Source: Thermohalobaculum sp951813525 (GTDB taxonomy: Bacteria > Pseudomonadota > Alphaproteobacteria > Rhodobacterales > Rhodobacteraceae). Taken from it: a stretch of DNA of 64,000 nt. The notes under the pieces are model-generated. The model ran no database searches. It saw only the letters and a program-made list of their open reading frames with translations, and had not been told where the DNA came from. Below are positions 8,519-16,722 of the stretch, piece by piece. A program made the translations under genes and the position numbers. Position 1 is the first letter of the stretch. Each line of letters opens with the position of its first letter. The stretch is taken from positions 124,001 to 188,000 of the forward strand of contig CATOTJ020000002.1 in assembly GCA_951813525.2 (NCBI GenBank). The letters are read 5' to 3'.

Positions 8519-9334
8519 TCAGGCCACCGTGGCGAGGATTTCGAGCGCGGCGGAATGGATCCTGGCATCACCGGCGGCAATCGCCCGGCCGCCCCATCGA
8601 CAATCACCGCCCTGCCAGTCGGTGACAATGCCGCCCGCGGCGCGGATCAATGGCACATGCGCGGCGATGTCATAGGCGGCCAGACCGGATTCGACGACCA
8701 AATCGATCTGGCCAGCGGCCAACAGGGCATAGGCATAGCAGTCGGTTCCGTAACGGGTCAGCCGCGCTTGCGATCGGATTTGCGCGAACGCATCGGCTTC
8801 GGCGTCTTGGAACATGTAGGGATCTGTTGTGAAGAGGGTGGCGTCGGTCAAGGCCCCGCAGCGACGGGCGCTGATGGCGCTGGATGATCCGCGATGGCGA
8901 AGTTCAGCGTGGTTTGCTGTGCCGGGCACGCCCAGGAATCGCTCGCCCGTATAGGGTTGGTCGATCAACCCGATCCGGCCCTGTTCCCCGTCATCCAGTG
9001 CGATAAGCGTGCCCCAGACAGGCACGCCCGAGATATAGGCGCGGGTTCCGTCAATCGGGTCCAGGATCCAGGTCAGGCCGCTTTCGCCGAAGGTGCGCGA
9101 GCGCTCCTCGCCGAAGATGCCGTCTGCGGGGCGTTCGGCGTCCAGAACCTCGCGCATGGCGTCTTCTGCGCCGCGGTCGGCGACAGTTACGGGATCGAAC
9201 CCCGCGGTGTCCTTGTTCGACAGATCAAGGTTGGCAGAACGGAAGTGACGTAGCGTCACTTTAGCAGCGGCGTCTGCCATCCTGTGTGCAGTGTCGGTCA
9301 GGGACGCGAGGTCGACCCCGGAGAGATTGGGCAT
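8519..9334 (-). CDS. hisN: Inositol monophosphatase family enzyme, probable histidinol-phosphatase
   Basis: A 271-residue Mg-dependent phosphatase. The three metal motifs are present: GEE at 75-77, LDPIDGT at 91-97, and a late AYDIAAHVPLI segment giving the third aspartate. The compact length and GEE-DPIDGT arrangement fit the HisN type of histidinol-phosphatase used by many actinobacteria and alphaproteobacteria, but substrate choice within this family (inositol phosphates, PAP, histidinol phosphate) cannot be read from motifs. A longer frame to 9394 exists; the ATG at 9334 was chosen on family length. Confidence 0.72.
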   Translation of the reverse strand: MPNLSGVDLASLTDTAHRMADAAAKVTLRHFRSANLDLSNKDTAGFDPVTVADRGAEDAMREVLDAERPADGIFGEERSRTFGESGLTWILDPIDGTRAYISGVPVWGTLIALDDGEQGRIGLIDQPYTGERFLGVPGTANHAELRHRGSSSAISARRCGALTDATLFTTDPYMFQDAEADAFAQIRSQARLTRYGTDCYAYALLAAGQIDLVVESGLAAYDIAAHVPLIRAAGGIVTDWQGGDCRWGGRAIAAGDARIHSAALEILATVA

Positions 9335-9443
9335 TGAACAGGTCCCATGATCAGGCTGTATCAGCCTTTTGCAGTGGACCTGTTCGCCCGTCAATCACCC
9401 GTCAGTCACCGGTTGGGATTGCCGTTTGGCCGGCACCCGGCTT

Positions 9444-9806
9444 TCAGGCAGCGTCGCTGAGAACCCGTGCAAGATCAAACAGGCGGCGGCGCTGGGTTTC
9501 CGGAATCGAATAGTAGGCACGAACCAGATCAAGCGCTTCCTTGTCGGTCAGGATATCACCATGGGCCGCGGCCGGGTGCGCAATGTGACCGTCAAGCCCT
9601 TCGAAGAAGAACGACACCGGCACGTCCAGGGCCGAGGCAATGTCCCAAAGCCGGGATGCGGAGATACGGTTGGTGCCAGTTTCGTATTTTTGGATCTGCT
9701 GGAACTTGATGCCGACCTTATTGCCCAGCTGCTGCTGGGTCATGCCAACCATCCAACGGCGTTGCCGGACGCGCTGACCGACATGTACATCTACGGGGTG
9801 TTTCAT
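9444..9806 (-). CDS. XRE-family transcriptional regulator (PraR/PhrR-like)
   Basis: A 120-residue regulator with an XRE helix-turn-helix at about 8-66 (VGQRVRQRRWMVGMTQQQLG, recognition helix KFQQIQKYETG), followed by a conserved C-terminal segment ending in YYSIPETQRRRLFDLARVL. This architecture is typical of short alphaproteobacterial XRE regulators such as Rhizobium PraR/PhrR. It probably acts as a dimeric repressor. Its own upstream region is rich in inverted and direct repeats built on TGCGAA and TTGCA, which are candidate autoregulatory operators. The gene is monocistronic: typA ends 278 bp upstream and hisN lies beyond it. Confidence 0.88.
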   Translation of the reverse strand: MKHPVDVHVGQRVRQRRWMVGMTQQQLGNKVGIKFQQIQKYETGTNRISASRLWDIASALDVPVSFFFEGLDGHIAHPAAAHGDILTDKEALDLVRAYYSIPETQRRRLFDLARVLSDAA

Positions 9807-10084
9807 GGTAAATCTCCGCTGCTCACAACTTCTAACACCCGGAATACGCGCAAGGACCGGACCAGTTTTCGCCTTTGGCGCGGATTAGCGGGAAAAAAGC
9901 TGTGGATAGAAATTTATGCCAACGAAAACAGTTGGATGCGGGACTTCGGTGAATCGGGCTGAAAAACTCAGAAATGCCCAAAAATGTCTCATACCCACAA
10001 GCGAGTGCAAAATGCGAAGCGCAACCGTTGCGGGTGCGTTGCATTTTGCAATGCGAATTGCGAAGTTTTTCGGGCGCCGCGCTC
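9807..10084. promoter_or_regulatory. xre upstream region, low GC on the xre side, repeat-rich
   Basis: This 278-bp gap between typA and xre holds no convincing gene. It is less GC-rich than its surroundings near 9900-10010. Its typA-proximal part contains a dense set of related words (TGCGAA, TTGCG, TTGCA), described separately. As the only non-coding DNA before the XRE gene it must hold its promoter, read on the minus strand. Confidence 0.55.
10006..10050. repeat. 10-bp perfect inverted repeat TGCAAAATGC / GCATTTTGCA
   Basis: TGCAAAATGC at 10006-10015 is matched by its exact reverse complement GCATTTTGCA at 10041-10050. Between and after the arms there are further copies of TGCGAA (10013, 10052) and TTGCG (10028, 10058). 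The layout fits a regulator-binding region for the XRE gene whose promoter it precedes; it has no T-tract, so a terminator for typA is unlikely. Confidence 0.6.
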
Positions 10085-11905
10085 TCAACCAGTGGCTGAT
10101 CTGGCCTGCCTTTTGCGCTCGTGCGGATCGAGGAATCGCTTACGCAGACGGATCGCCGAAGGCGTGACTTCGACCAGTTCGTCATCGTCGATATAGGCGA
10201 TCGCCTCTTCCAGACCAAAGCGGATCGGTGTGGTCAGGACGACGGCATCGTCTTTACCCGAGGCGCGGACATTGGTGAGTTTCTTACCCTTCAGGGGGTT
10301 CACTTCCAGATCATTGCCGCGCGAATGTTCGCCGATGACCATACCCTGATAGACCGGCTCGCCGGGGCTGATGAACATCCGGCCACGATCTTCCAGATTG
10401 AAGAGAGCGTAGGCAACCGCCTCGCCCCGATCCATCGAGATGAGAACGCCGCGCCGCCGCCCCGGGATGGCACCGCGATAGGGCGCCCAATCGTGGAAGA
10501 CCCGGTTCAGAACGCCGGTGCCGCGCGTATCGGTGAGAAATTCGCCATGATATCCGATCAGGCCACGTGACGGCACATGGGCGACAATGCGGGTCTTGTT
10601 GGCGCCTGCGGCGCGCATTTCGACCACTTCGCCTTTTCGTTGGCTGAGTTTTTCGACAACGGCGCCCGAGAATTCCTCGTCGACATCGACGGTGACTTCC
10701 TCGATCGGCTCGTGACGCTGACCATCGATATCCTGGAAGAGAACGCGCGGGCGCGAAACGGAAAGCTCGAAGCCTTCGCGCCGCATGTTCTCGATCAGGA
10801 CACCCATTTGCAACTCGCCCCGGCCTGCGACCTCGAATGCCTCGCCGCTGGGCGTATCGGTAACGCGGATAGCGACATTTGATTCCGTCTCTCGCATCAG
10901 GCGGTCGCGAATGACGCGCGATTGAACTTTTTCACCGTCACGCCCGGCGAGAGGGCTGTCGTTGATGCCGAACGTGACCGAGATGGTCGGGGGATCAATC
11001 GGCTGGGCGGGCAGGGGACTGTCGACTTCGATGGCGCACAAAGTGTCCGCAACTGTCGGCTTTGACATACCTGCCAGCGCGATGATATCGCCCGCGGCTG
11101 CTTGCTCGGCCGGTTGGCGCGCCAGGCCGCGGAAGGCCAGCACCTTTGAGACGCGGAAGCGTTCGATTTCGCCGCCATCCCGCGAGAGCGCCTTCAAGGT
11201 TGTGCCTGGTCTGATGGTGCCGGTTTCAATGCGGCCGGTCAGAATGCGGCCAAGATAGGGATCGGCCTCCAGCGTGGTTGCCAGCATCGTGAACGGCTGA
11301 TCCGCCAAATCGGCCTGAGACGGCGCCGGGACATGATCGACAATCAGGCGGAACATGGCGCTGAGATCATGGCGCGGCCCGTCAATCTCGTCGTCGGCCC
11401 AACCATCGCGGCCCGAGGCGTAAAGCGTCGGAAAATCGAGTTGGAATTCGTCGGCGCCGAGCGCGGCGAACAGATCGAAAACTTCGTCCAGCGCCCGGTC
11501 GGGGTCGGCGTCGTGCTTGTCGACCTTGTTCAGAACGACGATGGGGCGCAGGCCGAGCGCCAGCGCTTTCGAAGTGACAAATTTTGTCTGCGGCATCGGC
11601 CCTTCGGCGGCATCGACCAAAAGGACCACGCCGTCGACCATGGAAAGGATGCGCTCTACCTCGCCGCCGAAATCGGCGTGGCCGGGCGTATCGACAATAT
11701 TGATCCGCATGTCCTGCCAATCGACCGAAGTGCATTTGGCCAGGATCGTGATCCCGCGTTCGCGTTCCAGATCGTTCGAGTCCATGGCCCGTTCGGCCAC
11801 CGACTGGCCCGACCGGAAGGCGCCTGATTGTTTCAGAAGTTCGTCCACCAACGTGGTCTTGCCATGGTCGACATGAGCGATGATGGCGATGTTGCGCAGA
11901 TCCAT
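10085..11905 (-). CDS. typA: Translational GTPase TypA/BipA
   Basis: A 606-residue ribosome-associated GTPase. The chosen start gives the canonical opening MDLRNIAIIAHVDHGKTTL with the P-loop at 10-17. The switch region RERGITI, the DTPGHADFGGEVER motif and NKVDK follow in order, then the EF-G-like domains and the BipA-specific C-terminus. TypA binds ribosomes under stress and cold conditions and assists 50S assembly. The longest frame extends 17 codons further but lacks family support. It lies alone on the minus strand downstream of the NTF2-like gene. Confidence 0.97.
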   Translation of the reverse strand: MDLRNIAIIAHVDHGKTTLVDELLKQSGAFRSGQSVAERAMDSNDLERERGITILAKCTSVDWQDMRINIVDTPGHADFGGEVERILSMVDGVVLLVDAAEGPMPQTKFVTSKALALGLRPIVVLNKVDKHDADPDRALDEVFDLFAALGADEFQLDFPTLYASGRDGWADDEIDGPRHDLSAMFRLIVDHVPAPSQADLADQPFTMLATTLEADPYLGRILTGRIETGTIRPGTTLKALSRDGGEIERFRVSKVLAFRGLARQPAEQAAAGDIIALAGMSKPTVADTLCAIEVDSPLPAQPIDPPTISVTFGINDSPLAGRDGEKVQSRVIRDRLMRETESNVAIRVTDTPSGEAFEVAGRGELQMGVLIENMRREGFELSVSRPRVLFQDIDGQRHEPIEEVTVDVDEEFSGAVVEKLSQRKGEVVEMRAAGANKTRIVAHVPSRGLIGYHGEFLTDTRGTGVLNRVFHDWAPYRGAIPGRRRGVLISMDRGEAVAYALFNLEDRGRMFISPGEPVYQGMVIGEHSRGNDLEVNPLKGKKLTNVRASGKDDAVVLTTPIRFGLEEAIAYIDDDELVEVTPSAIRLRKRFLDPHERKRQARSATG

Positions 11906-12003
11906 AACGGAGGTTCCTTTGACCGGCAAAGCCCGGCTCGGCGCGGCCCTTAGCATGGGGCGCGCCGCGGGTCAGCGGCGGTCATGCCGCAGGGTGGAAC
12001 GGA

Positions 12004-12456
12004 TCAGCCTGCGGCTTCGATGGCCCTTGTGGCGGGGCCAGCATCGAAATGTTCGATAATTTGCACCGCCTTGTCCTGTTTGAACTTCCAGACGTCGGCC
12101 TTGAGGACTTCGAACTCCAATCCGGTTTTCCGGTGGCGCCATGCGGTCGAGCCGTGCATGACCACGTCATCGCCGTCGCCAATGATGTTATCGACTGTGA
12201 AATGGAGCATTTCCCAGTCCTGATCGAGTTGCGAGAAGTAGCGACGGACATCGTCAAGACATGAGCAGGGTTCCGCAAATTCGAACCCTTTGTTTCCTGC
12301 GCCGGACGATATGAATGTGATCTGAGGGTCGCAGATTTCGAGCCAGGCATCGACACTTCCGCCCTTGGTTTCATGCCATTGGCGATACGCATCGCGTACG
12401 CGGCCAGCGTTCGTCTGGCCGGTGTTACCGGTTTCAGCGCTGTTTGGATTGGTCAT
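12004..12456 (-). CDS. NTF2/SnoaL-like small protein
   Basis: A 150-residue protein of the NTF2-like superfamily (cystatin-like cone fold), recognised by the pattern VRDAYRQWHETKGG near the N-terminus, then ITFISSGAG, and alternating strands such as DDVVMHGSTAWRHRKTGLEF and ADVWKFKQDKAVQIIEHFD. Members bind or isomerise small molecules; many are ketosteroid-isomerase-like or have no known ligand. GGGAGGAAACCG before the ATG at 12456 is a strong ribosome binding site that decides the start over a frame opening at 12480. It lies between grpE and typA with no clear functional link. Confidence 0.78.
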   Translation of the reverse strand: MTNPNSAETGNTGQTNAGRVRDAYRQWHETKGGSVDAWLEICDPQITFISSGAGNKGFEFAEPCSCLDDVRRYFSQLDQDWEMLHFTVDNIIGDGDDVVMHGSTAWRHRKTGLEFEVLKADVWKFKQDKAVQIIEHFDAGPATRAIEAAG

Positions 12457-12519
12457 CGGTTTCCTCCCGCACCCGCCCAAATCGGGCCAGTTCAGGATAC
12501 CAAAACCCGGCCCCGGCGA

Positions 12520-13209
12520 CTATTCCTTTGGTTCTTCCGCGGCGCGGGCAACGCCGACCATGGCGGGGCGCAACAGGCGCTCGGCGATGACGAACCCGGA
12601 TTGCATCGTCTCGATGATCGTCCCGGGTTCGGCGCCGGGGATCGGCGCTTCGAACATTGCCTGGTGCAGATTGGGGTCGAATTTTTCACCGGCCTCGGGT
12701 TCGATAGGCACGATTTTGTGCTTTGCGAATGCGTTGATCAACTCGCGCTGGGTCAGTTCGACGCCTTCCAGAAACGGGCCGTGATTTTCGCGCAGGCTGT
12801 CATCTGCCGCTTTCAGCGCCCGGTCGAGATTATCATAGACTGCCAGCAGATCGCGGGCGAGGCGGGTGCCGCCATAGGTCGAGGCATCGCGCTTGTCCCG
12901 CTCGGCCCGGCGGCGGACATTCTCGGCCTCGGCCAACGCGCGGGTCCATTTGTCCTTCATCTCGTCGCGTTCGGACTCGATCGCGGCAATGATGTCTTCG
13001 ATGGTGGGTTCTTCGTCGTCGGCGCCTTCGGGATCGAAACCGGCATCGCCTTCGCTTTGGCGTGCGATTTCGTCTTCCAGCCCGGGAACAAGGTCTTCGA
13101 CGGATGGGCCACCCTGATCAGCGATTGGCTCGTCAGCCATATCTGCACCGTGTTCGGTTGCCTCTTTGGGCGCCGCTTTTTCGGTTTCGCGGTCTTTAGG
13201 GTCGCTCAT
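12520..13209 (-). CDS. grpE: Nucleotide exchange factor GrpE
   Basis: A 229-residue cochaperone that releases ADP from DnaK. An acidic disordered N-terminus (1 to about 65) is followed by the long coiled-coil helix (ERDEMKDKWTRALAEAENVRRR) and the C-terminal beta-wing with GVELTQRELINAFAKHKI and the closing PGTIIETMQSGFVIAERLLRPA signature. The ATG at 13209 lies 4 nt after the hrcA stop, so the pair forms one heat-shock operon, the usual alphaproteobacterial order. Confidence 0.97.
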   Translation of the reverse strand: MSDPKDRETEKAAPKEATEHGADMADEPIADQGGPSVEDLVPGLEDEIARQSEGDAGFDPEGADDEEPTIEDIIAAIESERDEMKDKWTRALAEAENVRRRAERDKRDASTYGGTRLARDLLAVYDNLDRALKAADDSLRENHGPFLEGVELTQRELINAFAKHKIVPIEPEAGEKFDPNLHQAMFEAPIPGAEPGTIIETMQSGFVIAERLLRPAMVGVARAAEEPKE

Positions 13210-13213
13210 GCTT

Positions 13214-14299
13214 TCACTCGCTTCCGGTGGTCCGGCGCTGACTGACCATCTGGCCGACCAAACGCGCGGTATAGTCAACAATGGGAACGATCCGGCCATA
13301 TTTCAGCCGCGTCGGGCCAATCACCCCGATCGCACCGATGATCTGGCGGCTTGTATCTCGATATGCGGAAATGACAAGTGAAGAGCCGGAGAGTGAAAAC
13401 AACTTGTTCTCTGAGCCAATAAAGACAGAGACACCGTCACCTTCTTCGGCCAAGTCGAGGAGTTGCGCGAGATCCTGTTTACGCTCGAGATCGTCAAAAA
13501 GGGCGCTGATCCGATCGAGATCGGCCTGATCCTGATTCTGCGACAAGAGGTTGGCACGTCCACGCACGATCAGACGGTCGCTGGCGCCGTGCGGGTCCGA
13601 TGTCCAGATGGCGATCCCTTTTTCCACCAAACCGGCGGCAAGCTGACTGAGTTCGGCGCGGCGCGCCTCGATTTCGCTGCCGATGGCTTGGGCCGCCTCG
13701 GTCAGGGTCCGCCCGCGCAACCGCGCATTCAGGAAATTGGCAGCTTCCTGCATGGCGGCAGGGGTCATGCCCGGGGGTGGTTCGAACAGGCGGTTTTCGA
13801 CCGAGCCGTCGTCAAGGACCAGGACAGCCAAGGTCGAGTTCGGACCCAGAGCTATAAATTCGAGATGGCGCAGCCCGGCATTGGTCTTGGGCGCGAAGAT
13901 CAGGCTGGCGCATTGCGAAAGCCCTGACAGGACCTGGCCTGCCTGATCGAGCACGGCGGGCATGTCGCCTTCGATCGGGAATGACCGTTCGATCTTGCCG
14001 CGTTCTTCAGCCGAAATATCACCGATTTCCAGCACACCATCGACGAAAAGGCGCAGCCCCAGTTGAGTTGGGATACGCCCTGCCGAGACATGCGGGCTGT
14101 CGAGCAGGCCAAGTTGTTCGAGGTCCTGCATGACATTGCGAATCGACGCGGCAGAAAGCCCCAGCCCGGCCATTTTCGAAAGCGTGCGCGAGCCGACCGG
14201 TTCCCCGGTTTCAAGATAGGTTTCGACCAGCCGCGCGAAGATATCGCGGCTGCGGTCGTTCAGCGATCCCAGCGTCGGTGCGTCGTCGGCCATGTCCAT
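13214..14299 (-). CDS. hrcA: Heat-inducible transcription repressor HrcA
   Basis: A 361-residue HrcA. The N-terminal winged helix carries the signature ETGEPVGSRTLSK and the recognition region LSAASIRNVMQDLEQLGLL; a GAF-like central domain and the closing GAIGVIGPTRLKYGRIVPIV motif complete the family pattern. HrcA represses groESL and dnaK-type operons at CIRCE operators and needs GroE for activity. Two in-frame ATGs (14299, 14293) are equally possible. No CIRCE element (TTAGCACTC-N9-GAGTGCTAA) is present in the 141 bp between hrcA and the divergent rph gene, so autoregulation through CIRCE is not supported here. Confidence 0.96.
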   Translation of the reverse strand: MDMADDAPTLGSLNDRSRDIFARLVETYLETGEPVGSRTLSKMAGLGLSAASIRNVMQDLEQLGLLDSPHVSAGRIPTQLGLRLFVDGVLEIGDISAEERGKIERSFPIEGDMPAVLDQAGQVLSGLSQCASLIFAPKTNAGLRHLEFIALGPNSTLAVLVLDDGSVENRLFEPPPGMTPAAMQEAANFLNARLRGRTLTEAAQAIGSEIEARRAELSQLAAGLVEKGIAIWTSDPHGASDRLIVRGRANLLSQNQDQADLDRISALFDDLERKQDLAQLLDLAEEGDGVSVFIGSENKLFSLSGSSLVISAYRDTSRQIIGAIGVIGPTRLKYGRIVPIVDYTARLVGQMVSQRRTTGSE

Positions 14300-14440
14300 C
14301 CGGTCATGTCGGTTCCGTCGATAAGGCGACTTAGGTAGTGGCCGCAGCGCGGGCGGTCAATCTCTGGCGCTCGCTGGTGGACGGCGCGCTTGGCGGAAGG
14401 TAAGACGGCGCCAACCCGATCCCGGACCCAGGAGTGACCG

Positions 14441-15157
14441 ATGCGACCATCCGGCCGAGCCGCCGACGAACTGCGCCCTGTTTCGATCGAAACAGGTTTT
14501 ACCCGACATGCCGAAGGATCCTGCCTGATCCGTGCAGGCGACACCCATGTGCTGGTCACAGCTTCGATTGATGCAAAAGCCCCGCCCTGGATGCGCAATT
14601 CCGGCCTGGGATGGGTCACCGCAGAATACGGAATGCTGCCGCGCGCGACGAATTCGCGCAACCGGCGCGAGGCCAAAAATGGCCAGACCGGGCGGACGCA
14701 GGAGATCCAGCGTCTGATCGGGCGGTCATTGCGGGCAGGAACAGACCGCGTGGTAATGGGCGAGCGCCAGGTGATTGTCGATTGCGATGTGATCCAAGCC
14801 GATGGCGGCACGCGGACCGCGTCGATCACGGGCGGCTGGGTCGCATTGTGGTTGGCCGGTGAGAAGCTGGTCAAAGCCAAGGAATGCATCGAGAATCCGA
14901 TCAACGAGCATATCGCGGCTATTTCCTGCGGCGTTCACAATGGCGCCGTTGTGCTGGATCTGGATTATGCCGAGGACAGCGAAGCGGGGACCGACGCGAA
15001 TTTCGTGATCACGGGCAATGGCGGGCTGGTCGAGTTGCAGGGATCGGCGGAAGGCGCGCCCTATACCGAGGAAGATTTCCTGGAGATGCTGCGTTTGGCG
15101 CGCAAAGGGTGCACGGAACTGGTCGACATCCAAAAGGCTGCGATGGCGGCGGCATGA
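14441..15157 (+). CDS. rph: Ribonuclease PH
   Basis: A 238-residue phosphorolytic 3' exonuclease that trims tRNA 3' ends. The sequence opens MRPSGRAADELRPVSIETGF and contains the phosphate-binding segment GRTQEIQRLIGRSLRAG, the DCDVIQADGGTRTASITGG core and the C-terminal VELQGSAEGAPYTEEDFLEM motif. AGGAGTGACCG precedes the ATG. It is divergent from hrcA, a conserved arrangement in alphaproteobacteria, and its stop overlaps the next start (ATGA). Confidence 0.97.
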   Translation: MRPSGRAADELRPVSIETGFTRHAEGSCLIRAGDTHVLVTASIDAKAPPWMRNSGLGWVTAEYGMLPRATNSRNRREAKNGQTGRTQEIQRLIGRSLRAGTDRVVMGERQVIVDCDVIQADGGTRTASITGGWVALWLAGEKLVKAKECIENPINEHIAAISCGVHNGAVVLDLDYAEDSEAGTDANFVITGNGGLVELQGSAEGAPYTEEDFLEMLRLARKGCTELVDIQKAAMAAA

Positions 15158-15543
15158 AACGGGCTTTGTGTATTGCCGCGGTGATGATGGCCGGGTTCGT
15201 GCAACCGGCTGCTGCGCAATTGCTGGCCGAGGAGATTTGTCCGAGGGCCCGCGATCCGCTGGAGCAGTCGGAGTGCGCGGTCGGGATCCTGGCCGAGGCA
15301 GACCGCGCGCTGAACGCTGTTTGGAAGCGCGCGATGCGCGAGCACCCGTCCGGCGGCGATCCCGGCATGCATCGCAAGGAGATACGCGCGTCGCAGCGTG
15401 CTTGGATCAAGTTTCGGGATCTGGACTGTGAAGCGGCCAGCAAGATCGGCATTCCGCGCTATTGGGGCATCAACAAGCTGAGCTGCCTGATTGCCCACAC
15501 CCGCGCGCGAACACGGGCGCTGCAAGAGCTGTATGTGGAATAG
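15154..15543 (+). CDS. Secreted LprI/DUF1311-family protein
   Basis: A 129-residue exported protein. A signal peptide (MKRALCIAAVMMAGFVQPAAA) precedes a domain of the LprI/DUF1311 type: several Cys residues, QSECAVGILAEADRALNAVW near the start, and a later RKEIRASQRAWIKFRDLDCE block. Some LprI proteins inhibit lysozyme; most are uncharacterised. Its ATG overlaps the rph stop by ATGA. A second domain of the same type is fused to the caspase-like protein near 22.5 kb. Family assignment is moderately sure; function is unknown. Confidence 0.78.
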   Translation: MKRALCIAAVMMAGFVQPAAAQLLAEEICPRARDPLEQSECAVGILAEADRALNAVWKRAMREHPSGGDPGMHRKEIRASQRAWIKFRDLDCEAASKIGIPRYWGINKLSCLIAHTRARTRALQELYVE

Positions 15544-15545
15544 CC

Positions 15546-16172
15546 ATGGCGCGCGACTTTACGGACCCAAAACTGGTCGTGGCCAGCCATAACGAGGGCA
15601 AGGTTCACGAGATCAGATCGCTGTTGGCGCCGTTTGGGGTCGAGACAGTATCGGCAGCGGAACTGAACCTGCCGGTGCCGGCGGAAACGGAGACGACCTT
15701 TCAAGGCAATGCCGCGATAAAAGCGCACGCTGCGGCTGCCGCCGCGGGCTTGCCGTCCTTGGCCGACGACAGCGGTTTGTCCATTGATGCGCTGGACGGC
15801 AGGCCCGGTGTTTATACCGCCGATTGGGCCGAAACGCCGGACGGGCGCGACTTTACGATTGCGATGACGCGCGCCTGGACCGAAGTTCAGGAATGCGGCG
15901 CCGTTGCGCCCTTTTCTGCGCAATTCAACGCCTGTCTGGTGCTGGCCTGGCCGGACGGCCATCACGAGACATTCATGGGCATCGCGCCGGGAACGCTGAC
16001 ATGGCCGCCGCGCGGCGATCAGGGGTTTGGTTATGATCCCATGTTCATCCCCGTTGCCGATCCCGCGGGGCGGACTTTCGGCGAGATGCCCTATGCAGAA
16101 AAAGAACCGCTCAGCCACCGCGCCGACGCGTTTGCTAAGCTGGTGGCGGCCTGTTTTGGAGGACACAAATGA
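15546..16172 (+). CDS. rdgB: RdgB/HAM1 dITP/XTP pyrophosphatase
   Basis: A 208-residue nucleotide house-cleaning enzyme that hydrolyses dITP, ITP and XTP to the monophosphates. It begins LVVASHNEGKVHEIR (the substrate-binding SHNEGK at 14-19), has TTFQGNAAIKA, the catalytic LADDSGLSIDAL (Asp74/Asp75), and GFGYDPMFIP followed by MPYAEKEPLSHRADA. The ATG at 15546 lies 2 nt after the preceding stop. Order rph-rdgB-hemW is a conserved alphaproteobacterial neighbourhood. Confidence 0.96.
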   Translation: MARDFTDPKLVVASHNEGKVHEIRSLLAPFGVETVSAAELNLPVPAETETTFQGNAAIKAHAAAAAAGLPSLADDSGLSIDALDGRPGVYTADWAETPDGRDFTIAMTRAWTEVQECGAVAPFSAQFNACLVLAWPDGHHETFMGIAPGTLTWPPRGDQGFGYDPMFIPVADPAGRTFGEMPYAEKEPLSHRADAFAKLVAACFGGHK

Positions 16173-16552
16173 CCCGTAAACTGATCAGCACCGGATCGCC
16201 CTTTGAGGTACGCTTTGCCTATTCCCGCGCCGTGGTGCAGGGCGATTGGTGTTTCGTGGCCGGGACAACAGGGTTCGATTACGAAAAGATGGAAATGCCG
16301 GAGGATGTGGCCGATCAAACGCGCAACATTTTCCTGACGATCCGCAAGACAATGGAAGAAGCAGGTTTCGGTCTGGGTGACATTGTCCGATTGCAGACGA
16401 CCGTCACTGACGCGTCCTTTATGGAGGCAGTCGCCCCGGTTCTGCGCGAGTTCATGGGTGATGTCCGGCCTGCGAACACGGCCGTGGTTGCAGGGCTCGT
16501 CGCGCCGGAAATGAAGATCGAGATCGAGGCGACGGCGCTGAGGGCCGAATGA
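16169..16552 (+). CDS. Rid-family protein lacking the RidA catalytic arginine
   Basis: A 127-residue protein of the YjgF/YER057c/UK114 (Rid) fold, with VRFAYSRAVVQGDWCFVAG near the start, the RKTMEEAGFGLGDIV helix and the closing EMKIEIEATALRAE. True RidA enzymes, which hydrolyse reactive enamines and imines, carry an essential Arg in a segment aligned with VAGLVAPEM; here the position is Gly. The protein therefore belongs with Rid groups that lack this residue and probably has another activity or none. It overlaps rdgB (ATGA) and the following small gene (ATGA). Confidence 0.82.
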   Translation: MTRKLISTGSPFEVRFAYSRAVVQGDWCFVAGTTGFDYEKMEMPEDVADQTRNIFLTIRKTMEEAGFGLGDIVRLQTTVTDASFMEAVAPVLREFMGDVRPANTAVVAGLVAPEMKIEIEATALRAE

Positions 16553-16722
16553 GCAAAAGGGACCCCGATGCGTTCGCCGAGAAGCACTGGCCGCCGCTTA
16601 TGGTGGCGTTTTGCGGCTGCCTTCTTTGGTACTATTGGGGCGGAAACACGTTTGCCGGGATCGGTGGTTTCGTTGGGTTGGGATGGTTGGCATGGTCGCG
16701 GCTGATCAAACCACGCATGTGA
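16549..16722 (+). CDS. Small membrane protein of 57 residues
   Basis: An open frame below usual length cut-offs: ATG at 16549 overlaps the Rid-family stop (ATGA) and runs 57 codons to TGA at 16720-16722. It encodes MSKRDPDAFAEKHWPPLMVA, then a hydrophobic W/G-rich stretch (FCGCLLWYYWGG, FAGIGGFVGLGWLAW) and the basic end SRLIKPRM, suggesting two short membrane segments with a GN turn. Overlapping starts on both sides and the coherent membrane composition support a real gene. It overlaps the start of hemW. Function unknown. Confidence 0.65.
   Translation: MSKRDPDAFAEKHWPPLMVAFCGCLLWYYWGGNTFAGIGGFVGLGWLAWSRLIKPRM

Noticed and set aside
8518..8519. A terminator between the metallopeptidase-like gene and hisN
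   Set aside because: The two convergent genes abut with no spacer, and no hairpin with T-tract is visible at the junction.
14300..14440. A CIRCE operator expected next to hrcA
   Set aside because: The divergent hrcA-rph region was read on both strands; no TTAGCACTC-N9-GAGTGCTAA or close variant is present.
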